64,000 nt of DNA, from contig CAYOHP010000012.1 in assembly GCA_964403795.1 (NCBI GenBank), forward strand, positions 11,402 through 75,401, read 5' to 3'. Position 1 is the first letter of the stretch. Every line of letters begins with the position of its first letter. The stretch is from CAYOHP01 sp964403795 [NCBI: uncultured bacterium] (lineage in GTDB: Bacteria > Muiribacteriota > UBA6191 > CAZXTJ01). The notes under the pieces are model-generated. The model made no database searches, was not told the origin of the DNA, and saw only the letters and a program-made list of their open reading frames with translations. The position numbers were made by a program, and so were the translations under genes. Below, one piece after another: positions 8,148-17,284 of this stretch.

Positions 8148-9635
8148 CTAGATGTGTTTCAGGGGATCCATGGGGACCCCGTTCTTGCGGAGTTCGAAGT
8201 GGAGGTGGGGGGCTGTGGCCAGGCCGGTGGCGCCGACCATGGCGATGGTCTCACCCTTCTGCACCCGCTGCCCTCGCTTGACGAGGAGCTTGGAGCAGTG
8301 GGCGTAGCGGGTGGTGTAGCCGGATGCATGCCGGATCTCGATGACCTTGCCGTAGCCTTCGAGCCAGCCGGCGAAGGTGACCTGGCCCTCCCGGGCGGAG
8401 CGGATCTTGCTCCCGGTCTGGGCCGCGATGTCGAGGCCCCGATGGGGGATCTTCCGGCCGTGGATGGGGTGGACCCGCATCCCGAAGTGGTCGGTCATCC
8501 GTCCGCTGAGCGGGAGCGAGAAGGGCTTGTCCCCCTGCCGCCGCCGCTCGAAGAGGATCTCCAGCTGGGAGGCGTCCATCCCCGCCGTCGGGATGCGCAG
8601 GATCTGCTCGGCCCGGAGCGAGCCGGAGTCGAGCCGATTGAAGGCCAGCAGCTCGGCGACCGTCAGGTCGTAGAGCTGGGCCACCGACCAGAGCGAGTCC
8701 CCGGGGCGGACGGTGTGAGGGAGCGAATCCGGTGCTTCGATGCGCAGGGTGTTCCCCGGTCGCAGGCTGTTGGGGTCGTCGATCCCGTTGGCCAGGGCGA
8801 GGGCCACGGGTGCGATCCCGAACCGGCGTGAGATCGAGGTCAACGTATCCCCGACCTGGATGGTGTAGTCGCGGGAGTTGGCGCCCTGCGCCTGGACGAT
8901 TCCGGGGGAAGGAGCGGTGCGGATCGGGACCGAACCCTCGGTCCCCAAGGCCCCTGCGGACGCCCCGCGGATCGGCAGCTGGAGCTGTTCGCCAGCCCGG
9001 AGCGAAGCCCCGAGAGTCGGGTTGGCGGCCCGGATGGCGTCCACCGTGAGCCCGAAGCTCCTGGCCAGGCTCCACAGGGTCTCGCCGGGTGCCACGACGT
9101 GGGACGCGGGCGTGGCGCCCGGGCCGGCCTTCGCATCCGTGACTTCCGAGGGGACGACCGAGCCCGGGAGGGCAGGGAATGCCTCGGGCTGGAGGATCTC
9201 CCCCGAGGTCGGCTCCATGGGGGAGTCGACCTCGGACTGGCCCAGGATGACCGACGAGATGTCGTCGACCTCCGGACCATCGGGGTCGTCGCCCGGGCTC
9301 CTGGCCTCGAGGTCGCCGTCCTCGCTCTCCTCGTTCGAGAGATCGTGGAGCGGGGGCGGCTGTTCCGGGTCCTCGGCACCGCCGGAGGCGAGGAGCGAGC
9401 TGGCAATCCGGACCAGGCGAGTCTCCGGGGGGACCCGGAATGCCTGGGTCACGCTCAACGCCGGCCGCTGGAAGGGGTCGGGGGTCGAGTCCGATCGGAT
9501 CGCCAGGTTCTGGAGTCCGATCAGTGCCCCGACCAGGGCCAGGGCAGGGAGGTAACGGGGCCGGGCGGAAGGGTCGAAGCGTCCTCGGGTCCGGGGCGGA
9601 CTGGGAAGCTCCCGGTCGCGATCGGGTTCGTGCAT
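8148..9635 (-). CDS. Membrane-anchored LysM / M23 (LytM) peptidase
   Basis: The 495-residue product has a cytoplasmic N-terminus, one membrane segment (YLPALALVGALIGLQNLAI) and an acidic Pro-rich linker. Three LysM domains follow (each begins VAPGETLWSLA, IQVGDTLTSIS or VRPGDSLWSVA). A complete M23 peptidase domain ends the protein, with zinc ligands in HRGLD and HLHFEL and the YAHCSKL strand intact, so it should be active. The family cuts peptide cross-links in peptidoglycan or, when inactive, activates amidases. Start ATG 9635 is preferred over 9695 because it gives a clean N-terminus and follows AGGGAAAGGCGC. Confidence 0.9.
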   Translation of the reverse strand: MHEPDRDRELPSPPRTRGRFDPSARPRYLPALALVGALIGLQNLAIRSDSTPDPFQRPALSVTQAFRVPPETRLVRIASSLLASGGAEDPEQPPPLHDLSNEESEDGDLEARSPGDDPDGPEVDDISSVILGQSEVDSPMEPTSGEILQPEAFPALPGSVVPSEVTDAKAGPGATPASHVVAPGETLWSLARSFGLTVDAIRAANPTLGASLRAGEQLQLPIRGASAGALGTEGSVPIRTAPSPGIVQAQGANSRDYTIQVGDTLTSISRRFGIAPVALALANGIDDPNSLRPGNTLRIEAPDSLPHTVRPGDSLWSVAQLYDLTVAELLAFNRLDSGSLRAEQILRIPTAGMDASQLEILFERRRQGDKPFSLPLSGRMTDHFGMRVHPIHGRKIPHRGLDIAAQTGSKIRSAREGQVTFAGWLEGYGKVIEIRHASGYTTRYAHCSKLLVKRGQRVQKGETIAMVGATGLATAPHLHFELRKNGVPMDPLKHI

Positions 9636-9770
9636 GCGCCTTTCCCTGGGGAGGAAGCCGGAGCGGATCGCCCGCTCCAGCCAGCACATCGACACGAAGG
9701 GCGTTCCGGCTGAGGGTTTCGGCGCGTCGGGAACCAGGACGGGCTCGGGAAGAGGACTTCCCTTTGCCTG

Positions 9771-11354
9771 TTACCTGCCAGCGGGATCGAGCTCCCCGGG
9801 GCCTTCCTCGTCCTCGGAATCGGGACCCTCGGACCCGGCGGGTGAGGCCGGCCCCAGGAGGGAGGTGGGGACCGGGATCCGTGGCACCCGGAGACGGTCC
9901 CCGGTCCCGAGACGGATCCGGCTGGTGCGGGGGAGGTAGTCGATCGGACCGTCCCCGACCAGGGTCTCCCGGGTCGGCCTGCCGTCTGGTCGGAGGACCT
10001 TCTGGAAGATCTTCACCCGGAAGCCGTCCAGGCCCTGGCGCTCGACCAGCTCGAGACCCCTGGGCAGCTCGGGGTCCTGGACCAGTTCGGTCTTGTAGGG
10101 CACCCGCTCGGGGACCCCGACCCGGATCTCGACCTGGTCCTCGAGGCCGGGCAACGAATGGACCTGGACCTGGACCTCCTCAGGGGTCATCGAGCCGGTG
10201 ATCCGCAAGGGCAGCGGCCACGGGTTCTCCACCTGGAGCACGCCACCTCCCAGGATCCGCACGTCGAAGCCCGGGGTGGTGTAGCCGAGTTCATGCCAGA
10301 AGTGGGGGTGGACCGTCCGGCGCACGACCTTCCCCCCGGACCGCAGGAGGGCCTGGAAGACGGCACTGGCGAGCTGGTCCACGCCGGCTCCGGGCTCGGT
10401 GGTCACCGGGAGCGGCTGGTCCAGGTAGCGGGCCAGGCCGGAGGTGAGCGACGTGCCTTCCACGGAGAGCGCCTCCAGGTATCCGGCTTCGGTGGTGAAG
10501 GGTCCGGCAGCCACCGAGAACGAGAAGGTCTCGTCGGGATTCAGGATCGTTCCATGGATCTTCCCCAGGGCCAGGGCGACATTGAAGAGACGACCCCGAT
10601 CCTTGGTCGGGAAACGGCTCCGGACCTTGGCCCTCTGCAGTCGGAACCCCTTCTCGGGATCCTCGGGATCCAGGGCCCACTCGACCCCCCGGTCCAGGAC
10701 CGAGGGAGCCCTCAGGTACCTGCGGGGATCCAGGGGGCGCTCCCGGATCAGGGCCTCGATCTGGTCCAGGATGGCGTCGAACTGCTCCGAGGCGGCGGTC
10801 TCGACGATCCGCAGTCGACCCTGGTCCCCGGGGAAGGCGTACAGACGCTTCCCGTCGCCTTCTCCCAGGGCCTTTCCGATGGCCTCCCTGGCATGGGCCC
10901 GATCGAACACCGGTTGCCAGGGAAGGTCGAAGGGCTGGAACTCGCACTCCAGGAAGCGGCGGGCCCGGTTCCAGAGCTCGTGACCGGCCTCGAGATCGAC
11001 GGCTTGCCGGTACAGGCCTTCCAGATCCACGGTGACCCGGTAGTGGTCTCCGAAGTGCAGGATCGAGAGGGAGTCGCCGCGCTCGAGCAGGACCGGGTCC
11101 CGGAAGGTGGACTCGAGGATGCTGGAGATCCTGGCGTCGAAGGCCTCCCGCGGCAGCCCGCCGACCTCGATGCCGAGGAAGCGGATCCCGGGGCGCGGGC
11201 TGGCATGGCGGAACCAGAGGCCGAGGACGGTGTGCAGCACGCCGGCCAGGAGGGCCCCGGTCAGGCACAGGACGAAGGGAACCTCCCACAGGAGATTCCA
11301 GGGGCTGCGACTCCGGCCCGGGCCGGGAGCAGAGGGAAGGGGATCGGCACTCAC
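9771..11354 (-). CDS. VanW-family membrane-anchored protein with altered core motif
   Basis: The 527-residue product has one N-terminal membrane segment (about 24-48), then peptidoglycan-binding-like regions. The VanW hallmark is LNPDETFSFSVAAGPFTTEAGY at about residues 275-297. Typical VanW proteins then carry EGVGGGICQVSSTLYNA; here the equivalent reads EPGAGVDQLASAVFQA, so the Gly-rich and Cys elements are lost. A C-terminal beta domain (VRVGVPERVPYKTELVQDPELPRGLELVERQGLDG) resembles G5-type repeats. VanW function is unknown, though the family is tied to cell-envelope stress and vancomycin resistance clusters. The GTG start overlaps the preceding TPR gene by 4 bases (GTGA), so the two are probably translationally coupled. 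Confidence 0.75.
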   Translation of the reverse strand: MSADPLPSAPGPGRSRSPWNLLWEVPFVLCLTGALLAGVLHTVLGLWFRHASPRPGIRFLGIEVGGLPREAFDARISSILESTFRDPVLLERGDSLSILHFGDHYRVTVDLEGLYRQAVDLEAGHELWNRARRFLECEFQPFDLPWQPVFDRAHAREAIGKALGEGDGKRLYAFPGDQGRLRIVETAASEQFDAILDQIEALIRERPLDPRRYLRAPSVLDRGVEWALDPEDPEKGFRLQRAKVRSRFPTKDRGRLFNVALALGKIHGTILNPDETFSFSVAAGPFTTEAGYLEALSVEGTSLTSGLARYLDQPLPVTTEPGAGVDQLASAVFQALLRSGGKVVRRTVHPHFWHELGYTTPGFDVRILGGGVLQVENPWPLPLRITGSMTPEEVQVQVHSLPGLEDQVEIRVGVPERVPYKTELVQDPELPRGLELVERQGLDGFRVKIFQKVLRPDGRPTRETLVGDGPIDYLPRTSRIRLGTGDRLRVPRIPVPTSLLGPASPAGSEGPDSEDEEGPGELDPAGR

Positions 11355-14300
11355 TTCGGCTGGACCTCGTCACGATGCCGCCAGAGCAGGTACTGGGCGA
11401 GAGCATAGATCGCCAGGGCCGCGCACAGGGTGCACGCCAGCAGAAGGTCGACCGGACCATGCCCGAGCTCCGGGAACACCGTCCGGGCCAGGAAACCGCC
11501 CTCGGAGATCCGGAACAGGAGGAGCCCGGTCGTCGTCATCAGGAGGCAGACCGCGACCCCGGTCCATCCCAGGAAGGCCAGTCCCAGGCCAGGCAGGAAG
11601 AAGTTCAGGAACCGGGCGTGGCGGAAGGCCTCCTGGGCCAGCTCCTGGTTGGCCTCGTTCCCGAGGTACTCCCGACGGGTCGCGGGCTCGGCACAGTTGC
11701 GGCAGAAGAGTTTGTTGGCCTTGGTCTGCTGGCAGAGCGAGCAGAGCACCCGTTGGCAGTTGTGGCAGCGCAGCAGCACGATGTCGAGCCGCTCCCGGGC
11801 GAAGAGCAGGGCGCCGGCCAGGCCGCCCCCCAGCAGGAACCAGGTGAGGAATCCCAGGAGGGTCGCGTTCAGGGCCAGGAAATTCCGGCTCCCGAAGAAG
11901 CGGAAGAGCGGGTCGAGGGTCTCGGGAGGGAGCGGTTGGTCGAGGAGGGGGAGCCGGGAGATCTCCTCGGGGATCTGGTCGAGCTGCTCGATCAGGGCCT
12001 GGACGTCGGGGGAGGCGATCTCGACGGCCCAGCGATGGTACTGCTCGGATCTCTCCTTGTTGCCCTGGATGCGGAACACCGCCGAGAGATCGAAGAGGGC
12101 CCGGGCATTGCGGGGGTTGGTCCCGATGGCCTTGGAGAAGAGGTTCCGGGCCGTCTCGTACTCGCCCTTGCGGGCCGCCCACACGCCCCGGTTCACGAGC
12201 AGGGTCTCGTCGTCGGGCGCCAGGGCCGAGAGCTTCTGAAGGGTGCCGTCGGCCGCTTCCAGGTCCCCGTTGCGGAGCTGGCAGAGGGCGACCAGGTGGA
12301 GCGCGATCGGCTCGGGTCCTCGGGCCTGGAGCTCCCGTTGCAGGAACGGCACGATCCCGGTGTGCCCACCCGAGGCGACCTGTTCATAGGCTGCAAGCAT
12401 CCCGAAGTTGCTCCGGAGCGAGAGGGGGAGCAGGAGCGGGACCACCACCAATCCACCGAGCAGGATCCAGACTGCGGCGCGTTCCCGGCTGCGCATGTTG
12501 GCCCAGGCCAGGAAGGGCACGAAGACCACCAGGCCGGTCGGGAAGGCGACCAGCAGGCCCACCGGCAGGGTGAGCGAGAGCGGGAGGAGCCAGCCCTTGG
12601 CGGCCCAGAACTCGGTCAGCTGGTGGTGGAGCTCCGCGTAGTAGCGCACCACCAGGTAGATCGACCACCCGAGCATCGTGACCGTGAGGGTCAGGAACAG
12701 GATCAGCGCCAGGTCGCAGAGCAGGATCTGCCGGATCCAGTAGTGGCCCAGGGCGTCGAGGAGCCAACGGGGCAAGGTGCCCAGGGCGCCGAACAGGCTT
12801 CCCCGGGCCAGCTCCAGCTGGAAGCGCTCGGCGTGGAAGGTCAGGCTCTCCGGATCGAAGCGCCGCGCTTCCTCGAGGAGGATGAGGGCCAGGTCGTTCC
12901 GGGCGCGCTGCCTCCAGCCGGAGGCCTGTTTCAAGCAGTCCTCCGCCAGGGCTCCGGAGCGGGTGATCCCGAAGCTCAGGCGGATCTGCCGGGCCGAACG
13001 GAAGAAGATCTCCGCCTGGGCCTGGAGTTCGGGATCGGCGAGCGACCAGGCCAAGCAGGCCAGACCCAGGCGATGGTGGTAGACCGCGTCGGCCAGGTGT
13101 TCGCGATGGGACCGTTCCCACAGGGCCCGTCCCTCGGTGCGGAGCCGGTCGGCCTCCCCGGTGTGCTGCGGGCTCTCGGCCCGGCGTCGGAGCACCCAGC
13201 CGAGCAGGAAGCGGGAGAGCCCGTGGGCCGGGTGGGCATCGGCGAACAGGCGAAGGGCCTGGAAGATGCGGTCGTCGAGGAGGTGGCCTGGGGAGAGGAG
13301 GGGGGCCCCCTCGTCGTCCCGGTCGAAGAACACCGCGGTCTCGGCGGCAGTCTCCCGGAGCAGGCGGATCTCGTCGTCCAAGGTCTTCTGGGAGGCCGCG
13401 CCCGAGGTGGCGGGACGGATGCTGATGCTGATCTGTTCCTTCAGCTGGCTGGCGTCCTGGAAGTAGGGATGCTGCTTGTGGGCGGCCTTCAGGAAGGTCG
13501 TCACATGCTCCAGGGCCTTGGCCGCCTCCCGGTCGCGGGCCAGGACCCGGGCCGCCAGGAAGTGGTCGACGGGATCGGCTTCGCTGGCCTCCAGGAAGCC
13601 CAGGAACTGGGTCCGCTCCTCGCTCCGGGGCTGCATCCCCTCGAGGCTGGCATCGAGATGGGTCCGGGCCATGGTGGCGAGGTCGGGATCGGGCTTCTCC
13701 TTGCGCTCGATCGAGAGCAGGTACCGGGCCAGGTAGACCCTCCCCAGGAGGTACTCGAGCATCGCCACGCCCGGGTGGCCGTCCCTGAGCTCCTCGAGGA
13801 AGAAGCGGAGGTCCTGCTGGTTGCCCTCGGTCAGGCGCGGGATCAGGCCGGCGAGCTGGAGGAAGACCGCGGGCCGGAAGTCGGAATTCGAGAGCAGGAC
13901 CACGTACTCCTGGAAGGCGTCGGACTCCCGCTTCTCGGCCACCGCCTGCTTGGCGAGCTCCTCGTGGTAGCCCTGGAAGCCCAGGCTCTTGGACCTCCGG
14001 GCCACCGCCAGCTTGGAGTGGGCGGCGTGGGCGAGCAGGGTGTTGGGGGAGAGATCCTTGACCTTGGCGAGCGCGTTCTCGGCCAGGTCGAGCCGCTTCT
14101 CGAACTCGGTGGGGGTGGGAGCCAGGCGGGCCAGGCCCAGGTAGACCTCGCCGATCTGGAGGTAGACCTGGCTGAAGTCCGGCTGCAGGTCGAGGGCCTG
14201 CAGGAAGGAGAAGAGGGCCTTCTCGAAATTCCCCTGTTCCTTGTAGTCGAGGCCGTCGAGGAACAGGGTCTCGGCCTGGAGCGTCACCGGTTCATCGACG

Positions 14301-15313
14301 GGCACCGAGGGGGGCGTCGGGCGGGGGCCCAGGGGGGGCGGAGGTGGGGGCTCCGGCCCGGGAGGAAGGGGGCGGATCTCTTCGGGGTCCCGGGTCACCG
14401 CGTCCCGGGATGTCTCGTCCTCGTCGAGGTCGGGATTTGGTGCCGGGGACCCGGAACGCTCCGCCGCCACCAGCTCGGCCAGGGTCTTCCGGGCCAGCTC
14501 GAGGACCTTGGGGTCCTTGGTCTCGGCCCCGAGCTTCTCGAGCTGGACCAGGGTCCTCCGGGCTTCGGCGGTCTTCCCGAGCTTGAGCAGGGCCTTGGCC
14601 ACCAGCCCCAGGACCTTGGGGTGGTTGCGGCGGACCCTGAGGAAGATCAGCCAGTGGCGGGCCGCGTCCTCGTACCGGCCCAGCTTGAAGAGTTCGATCC
14701 CGGCGAAGTACCGGGCCCGCAGGTTGGTCGGCTCGAGCCGCAGGATCCGGTTCCACCAGTCGAGGCTCTCCTCGAACAACCGCTGCCGCAGCTCCTCGCT
14801 GGGGCTCCCCAGGCCCTGGCGGTACAGCGCCAGGCCCAGATAGCCCATGGTCTTCGTGTTGTTGGGCTTCTCCTCCAGGATCCGGGTCCAGGACAGGACC
14901 GCCTGGGTGAGGTTCCCGAGCCGGGCGTGGGCCAGACCCAGGTGGAAGAGCACGACCGGCACCCGCGAGCGCTGGCGCAGGACCTCCTCGAACTCCTTGA
15001 CGGCCCGGCCGTGCTGCCCGCTCTCGGCGAAGCGACGGCCCAGCAGGTAGCGCAGGCGCAGGTCCTCGGGCTTGTCCTTGACCGCCTGCTCCAGGCGCAC
15101 CAGGCTGGCCGAGACCAGCCCGGGCAGCAGACCGAAGACCAGCAGGGCCAGCAGGAGGGCGATCCCCGGGGGGCGGGAGCCGGGGCGCGACCGAGCCGAT
15201 CCGCCGGTTTGGGTCGCGGGCTCGTCGGAAAGGAAAATCCGCATCGAGGGCCGGGCTCGGGATCGACTACGACCCGAGGGCCTCGCGGGTTCCCTGGGTG
15301 CGCCCTGGTTCAC
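11351..15313 (-). CDS. Very large TPR membrane protein with zinc-ribbon and multipass C-terminus
   Basis: The 1320-residue product has an N-terminal membrane segment (ALLLALLVFGLLPGLVSA) after a basic leader. Many tetratricopeptide repeats fill most of the length (for example LRYLLGRRFAESGQHGRAVKEFEEVL and VNRGVWAARKGEYETARNLF). Several membrane segments lie around 840-960. A cysteine cluster at about 1185-1215 (CHNCQRVLCSLC, then FCRNC) looks like a zinc ribbon, followed by two or three more membrane helices. TPR arrays scaffold protein complexes, here apparently at the envelope. No catalytic domain was recognised. GTG 15313 is 6 bases after the accB stop; ATG 15244 is a shorter alternative. 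It probably shares a transcript with accB and the VanW-like gene. Confidence 0.8.
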   Translation of the reverse strand: MNQGAPREPARPSGRSRSRARPSMRIFLSDEPATQTGGSARSRPGSRPPGIALLLALLVFGLLPGLVSASLVRLEQAVKDKPEDLRLRYLLGRRFAESGQHGRAVKEFEEVLRQRSRVPVVLFHLGLAHARLGNLTQAVLSWTRILEEKPNNTKTMGYLGLALYRQGLGSPSEELRQRLFEESLDWWNRILRLEPTNLRARYFAGIELFKLGRYEDAARHWLIFLRVRRNHPKVLGLVAKALLKLGKTAEARRTLVQLEKLGAETKDPKVLELARKTLAELVAAERSGSPAPNPDLDEDETSRDAVTRDPEEIRPLPPGPEPPPPPPLGPRPTPPSVPVDEPVTLQAETLFLDGLDYKEQGNFEKALFSFLQALDLQPDFSQVYLQIGEVYLGLARLAPTPTEFEKRLDLAENALAKVKDLSPNTLLAHAAHSKLAVARRSKSLGFQGYHEELAKQAVAEKRESDAFQEYVVLLSNSDFRPAVFLQLAGLIPRLTEGNQQDLRFFLEELRDGHPGVAMLEYLLGRVYLARYLLSIERKEKPDPDLATMARTHLDASLEGMQPRSEERTQFLGFLEASEADPVDHFLAARVLARDREAAKALEHVTTFLKAAHKQHPYFQDASQLKEQISISIRPATSGAASQKTLDDEIRLLRETAAETAVFFDRDDEGAPLLSPGHLLDDRIFQALRLFADAHPAHGLSRFLLGWVLRRRAESPQHTGEADRLRTEGRALWERSHREHLADAVYHHRLGLACLAWSLADPELQAQAEIFFRSARQIRLSFGITRSGALAEDCLKQASGWRQRARNDLALILLEEARRFDPESLTFHAERFQLELARGSLFGALGTLPRWLLDALGHYWIRQILLCDLALILFLTLTVTMLGWSIYLVVRYYAELHHQLTEFWAAKGWLLPLSLTLPVGLLVAFPTGLVVFVPFLAWANMRSRERAAVWILLGGLVVVPLLLPLSLRSNFGMLAAYEQVASGGHTGIVPFLQRELQARGPEPIALHLVALCQLRNGDLEAADGTLQKLSALAPDDETLLVNRGVWAARKGEYETARNLFSKAIGTNPRNARALFDLSAVFRIQGNKERSEQYHRWAVEIASPDVQALIEQLDQIPEEISRLPLLDQPLPPETLDPLFRFFGSRNFLALNATLLGFLTWFLLGGGLAGALLFARERLDIVLLRCHNCQRVLCSLCQQTKANKLFCRNCAEPATRREYLGNEANQELAQEAFRHARFLNFFLPGLGLAFLGWTGVAVCLLMTTTGLLLFRISEGGFLARTVFPELGHGPVDLLLACTLCAALAIYALAQYLLWRHRDEVQPK

Positions 15314-15319
15314 GGGCTC

Positions 15320-15769
15320 TCAGACCGGCTCGACCTGGAAGAGGATCTCGTCCTTGGCGACGGCCGTGGCGTTCTGGACCAGGGTCTTGGCGAGTCGCCC
15401 GCGGGTCGGGGACTTGATCTCGTTCATGAGCTTCATGGCCTCGATGATGCAGACCACCTGCCCCTTCTCGACGATCTCGCCCTCGTTGGCATAGGGCGGC
15501 TTGTCGGGGGCGGGGGCGCTGTAGAAGGTGCCGACCATGGGGGAGCGGATGGCGACGTACTTCCCATCTTCCCGGGGGCGGGCCGGCTCTACCACGGGTG
15601 CCGCCACCGGGGGTAAGGGTGCCGGTGCGGCAGCCTGGACGGCCTGGGGGCGGGCACTCTCCCGGGAGAACCGGACGGTCAGGGAACCGTCGGTGTACTC
15701 GAACTCGGCCAGGCCGTAGGGAGCGACGATCTCGAGCAGCTCCCTGGCCTTCTTGAGGGCGTCTTCCAT
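15320..15769 (-). CDS. accB: Biotin carboxyl carrier protein of acetyl-CoA carboxylase
   Basis: The 149-residue product begins with the AccB N-terminal helix (MEDALKKARELLEIVAPYG), then a Pro/Ala linker. The biotinyl domain ends it, with the attachment motif EAMKLMNEI, in which the lysine is biotinylated. Length matches bacterial BCCP. It carries carboxybiotin between biotin carboxylase (AccC) and carboxyltransferase for malonyl-CoA synthesis, feeding the fatty acids used by FabZ and the Lpx enzymes. accC, the usual partner, is not adjacent. Start is ATG 15769, 2 bases after the stop of the upstream lipoprotein gene and downstream of GGGAGAGAG. Confidence 0.93.
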   Translation of the reverse strand: MEDALKKARELLEIVAPYGLAEFEYTDGSLTVRFSRESARPQAVQAAAPAPLPPVAAPVVEPARPREDGKYVAIRSPMVGTFYSAPAPDKPPYANEGEIVEKGQVVCIIEAMKLMNEIKSPTRGRLAKTLVQNATAVAKDEILFQVEPV

Positions 15770-15771
15770 GC

Positions 15772-16245
15772 TCAGTGCTCTCTCCCTGGGGATCCATCCG
15801 GCGGGGTTCCGACCGGTCCGGCGGCAGCCTCCGGGTTCCTGACAACGTAGCCGAGTCGCTCCGGGGGGAGGAAGGCCTCCTGGAGCCGGACCCGACCCTC
15901 GGGATCGAGGAGCAGGATCCGCGGGACTCCCGGGAGCGAGTACCCGGCGACCAGCTTGCCCTCCGGGTCCCACTCGGGACGCGGATCGCCGGGGCCCGGT
16001 TCGAGGGCGCCTGGCCCCGGACCCGGGACCGGGCTGCCGACCCGGATCCATCGGAAGGCCGCTCTCGCCCGGCGCTGCCGGGAGATGCGGTGGGCTTCCC
16101 GGGCCGTTTCCACCGAAGGTCTGCCCCAGGAATCGACGACCAGGAGGGTCCATCCACTCCCCCTGGAGGGCCGGGCCGCCGGCGCGGGCCGGCAGGCCAG
16201 CAGCAACAGGAGGGCGGGGATCCCCCACCGGAACAGGCGGCGCAT
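15772..16245 (-). CDS. Thioredoxin-fold lipoprotein without redox cysteines
   Basis: The 157-residue product has a lipoprotein signal (GIPALLLLLAC lipobox with Cys18). A segment like thioredoxin or TlpA proteins follows, LPGVPRILLLDPEGRV, where GVP supplies the cis-proline loop. The CxxC motif is absent, so thiol exchange by this protein is unlikely. It is expected to sit lipid-anchored in the envelope. It heads the run lipoprotein-accB-TPR-vanW-like. A TAGTCT hexamer 7 bases before the ATG suggests a leaderless transcript. Assignment to the thioredoxin fold rests on the short motif only. Confidence 0.6.
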   Translation of the reverse strand: MRRLFRWGIPALLLLLACRPAPAARPSRGSGWTLLVVDSWGRPSVETAREAHRISRQRRARAAFRWIRVGSPVPGPGPGALEPGPGDPRPEWDPEGKLVAGYSLPGVPRILLLDPEGRVRLQEAFLPPERLGYVVRNPEAAAGPVGTPPDGSPGREH

Positions 16246-16252
16246 ACCGCCG

Positions 16253-16261
16253 AGACTAGCA
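16253..16261 (-). promoter_or_regulatory. Extended -10 giving a leaderless transcript of the thioredoxin-like lipoprotein gene
   Basis: TGCTAGTCT on the minus strand ends 7 bases before ATG 16245, so transcription would begin at or next to the start codon. Confidence 0.45.
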
Positions 16262-16369
16262 TCCGCGCTGGTCCGGTCGAGGTCGGGCAGGCGAAAGAAC
16301 GGGGTCTGGCCGCGGGAGTTGTAAGGAACCGGCGAAGATCGGTCGATGGATAGGACGAGGAGGTTCGAA

Positions 16370-16582
16370 ATGCTGCAGATCGTGCAAGACGGAATCCCGA
16401 CCGCATCCCCGGCACCCGAGGCTCGGCGGGTCTACGACCTCCGTCGCCGGGTCGAGAGGGCCCTGGCCCGGTTCCGCCGGGTCGAGTCGGTCCAGGCCCG
16501 AGGGGACCGGGTGGTCTCCCGCCTGCCCCGCCGGGGCGTCGTGGTCCCCATCCTCGATGACCTGCCCCTGATCGGCGCCTGA
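16370..16582 (+). CDS. Small basic protein of unknown function
   Basis: This 70-residue protein starts at ATG 16370, 6 bases after a strong GAGGAGG; an ATG at 16346 upstream lacks one. Codon third positions are strongly G/C like neighbouring genes, which supports coding. The middle is Arg-rich (VYDLRRRVERALARFRRVES) and probably helical, and the end is hydrophobic (GVVVPILDDLPLIGA). No family was recognised. It is followed after 20 bases by another small gene and diverges from the lipoprotein-accB operon. Confidence 0.6.
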   Translation: MLQIVQDGIPTASPAPEARRVYDLRRRVERALARFRRVESVQARGDRVVSRLPRRGVVVPILDDLPLIGA

Positions 16583-16602
16583 GCCGGGAGGAGCGACGCG
16601 CC

Positions 16603-16815
16603 ATGGATCGATCCGAGACCGACCGCTTCCGCTCCGACATCGAGGCGCTCCGTCGCGAGGCCGAGGGTCTCCGGGAGGAGCTGGTGCTGCTCCAGCGATC
16701 CCACGCCCGGCTGGCGCTCCTGCTCCGCGACCAGCGCACCCTCCTCTCGGCGGCCCTCACCGATCTGGTCGAGGGCCCCGAAACCGTCGACGCGCCCCTC
16801 CTGCGGGCAGCCTGA
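16603..16815 (+). CDS. Small coiled-coil protein of unknown function
   Basis: The 70-residue product is almost entirely helical, with heptad-like Leu spacing (IEALRREAEGLREELVLLQR). GGGAGGAG lies about 10 bases before the ATG. The size and coiled coil suit a small adaptor or chaperone, but no family was recognised. It probably shares a transcript with the gene ending at 16582. Confidence 0.55.
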   Translation: MDRSETDRFRSDIEALRREAEGLREELVLLQRSHARLALLLRDQRTLLSAALTDLVEGPETVDAPLLRAA

Positions 16816-16831
16816 CTCCCCACCCGCCGCC

Positions 16832-16861
16832 TTGACCGTGGTCCCGCCCACGGGTTAGAAA
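16832..16861 (+). promoter_or_regulatory. Sigma-70-like promoter of the comFB-like gene
   Basis: TTGACC (16832-16837), 18 bases of spacer and TAGAAA (16856-16861) give one of the best -35/-10 pairs in the window. It leaves a leader of about 20 bases that contains the GGGGAG ribosome-binding site of the GTG at 16889. Confidence 0.5.
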
Positions 16862-16888
16862 TCCCCGCTTCGTTGCGGTGGGGAGCCG

Positions 16889-17185
16889 GTGGATCTGGAC
16901 CTCGGCAATCTGGAGAACCTCCAGGTCGACCTGGTGGTGCAGGCTCTCGAGGCCGCGCTCGGCGGCGCGGGGGGGCCGATCCCGTCGGATCTCTGCACCT
17001 GCCGGCTCTGCCTCGTGGACGTGGTCGCGCTGGCGCTCAACTCGCTCCCCCCCCGCTACGTCGCCGACAAGTACTACAAGTTTCCCGAGGCCCAGGAGGG
17101 TCTCGAGAAGGCGCGGAAGACGGCCGAGCGCGCGGTGCGCATGGCGCTACGCAGAGTGGCCCGCAGACCCCACCACGATCGCTGA
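16889..17185 (+). CDS. ComFB-family protein (late competence development)
   Basis: The 98-residue product carries the ComFB pattern: an acidic N-terminal helix, CTCRLCLVDVVALALNSLPP with its Cys pair or triplet, and RYV at the start of the next helix. ComFB is a small protein of the B. subtilis comF operon. Relatives in cyanobacteria are c-di-AMP/c-di-GMP-linked signalling proteins. The role here is unknown. A link to natural transformation is possible because a ComFC-type gene lies at 3345-4169. Start is GTG, just after GGGGAG. Confidence 0.8.
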   Translation: MDLDLGNLENLQVDLVVQALEAALGGAGGPIPSDLCTCRLCLVDVVALALNSLPPRYVADKYYKFPEAQEGLEKARKTAERAVRMALRRVARRPHHDR

Positions 17186-17284
17186 CCGGCCCGACGGCCG
17201 GACCCGGCGACGGGGAACACGAGAAGACACGGGGCTCGGGAGGATCGAGGATCGCTCGGCAGGGATCGAGCGGGGAGGAACGCG

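Noticed and set aside
11375-15616. A 1413-codon open frame on the plus strand
   Set aside because: It is the antisense shadow of the TPR and accB genes. Its product has no recognisable domain, and the opposite frame has clear TPRs and a biotinyl motif.
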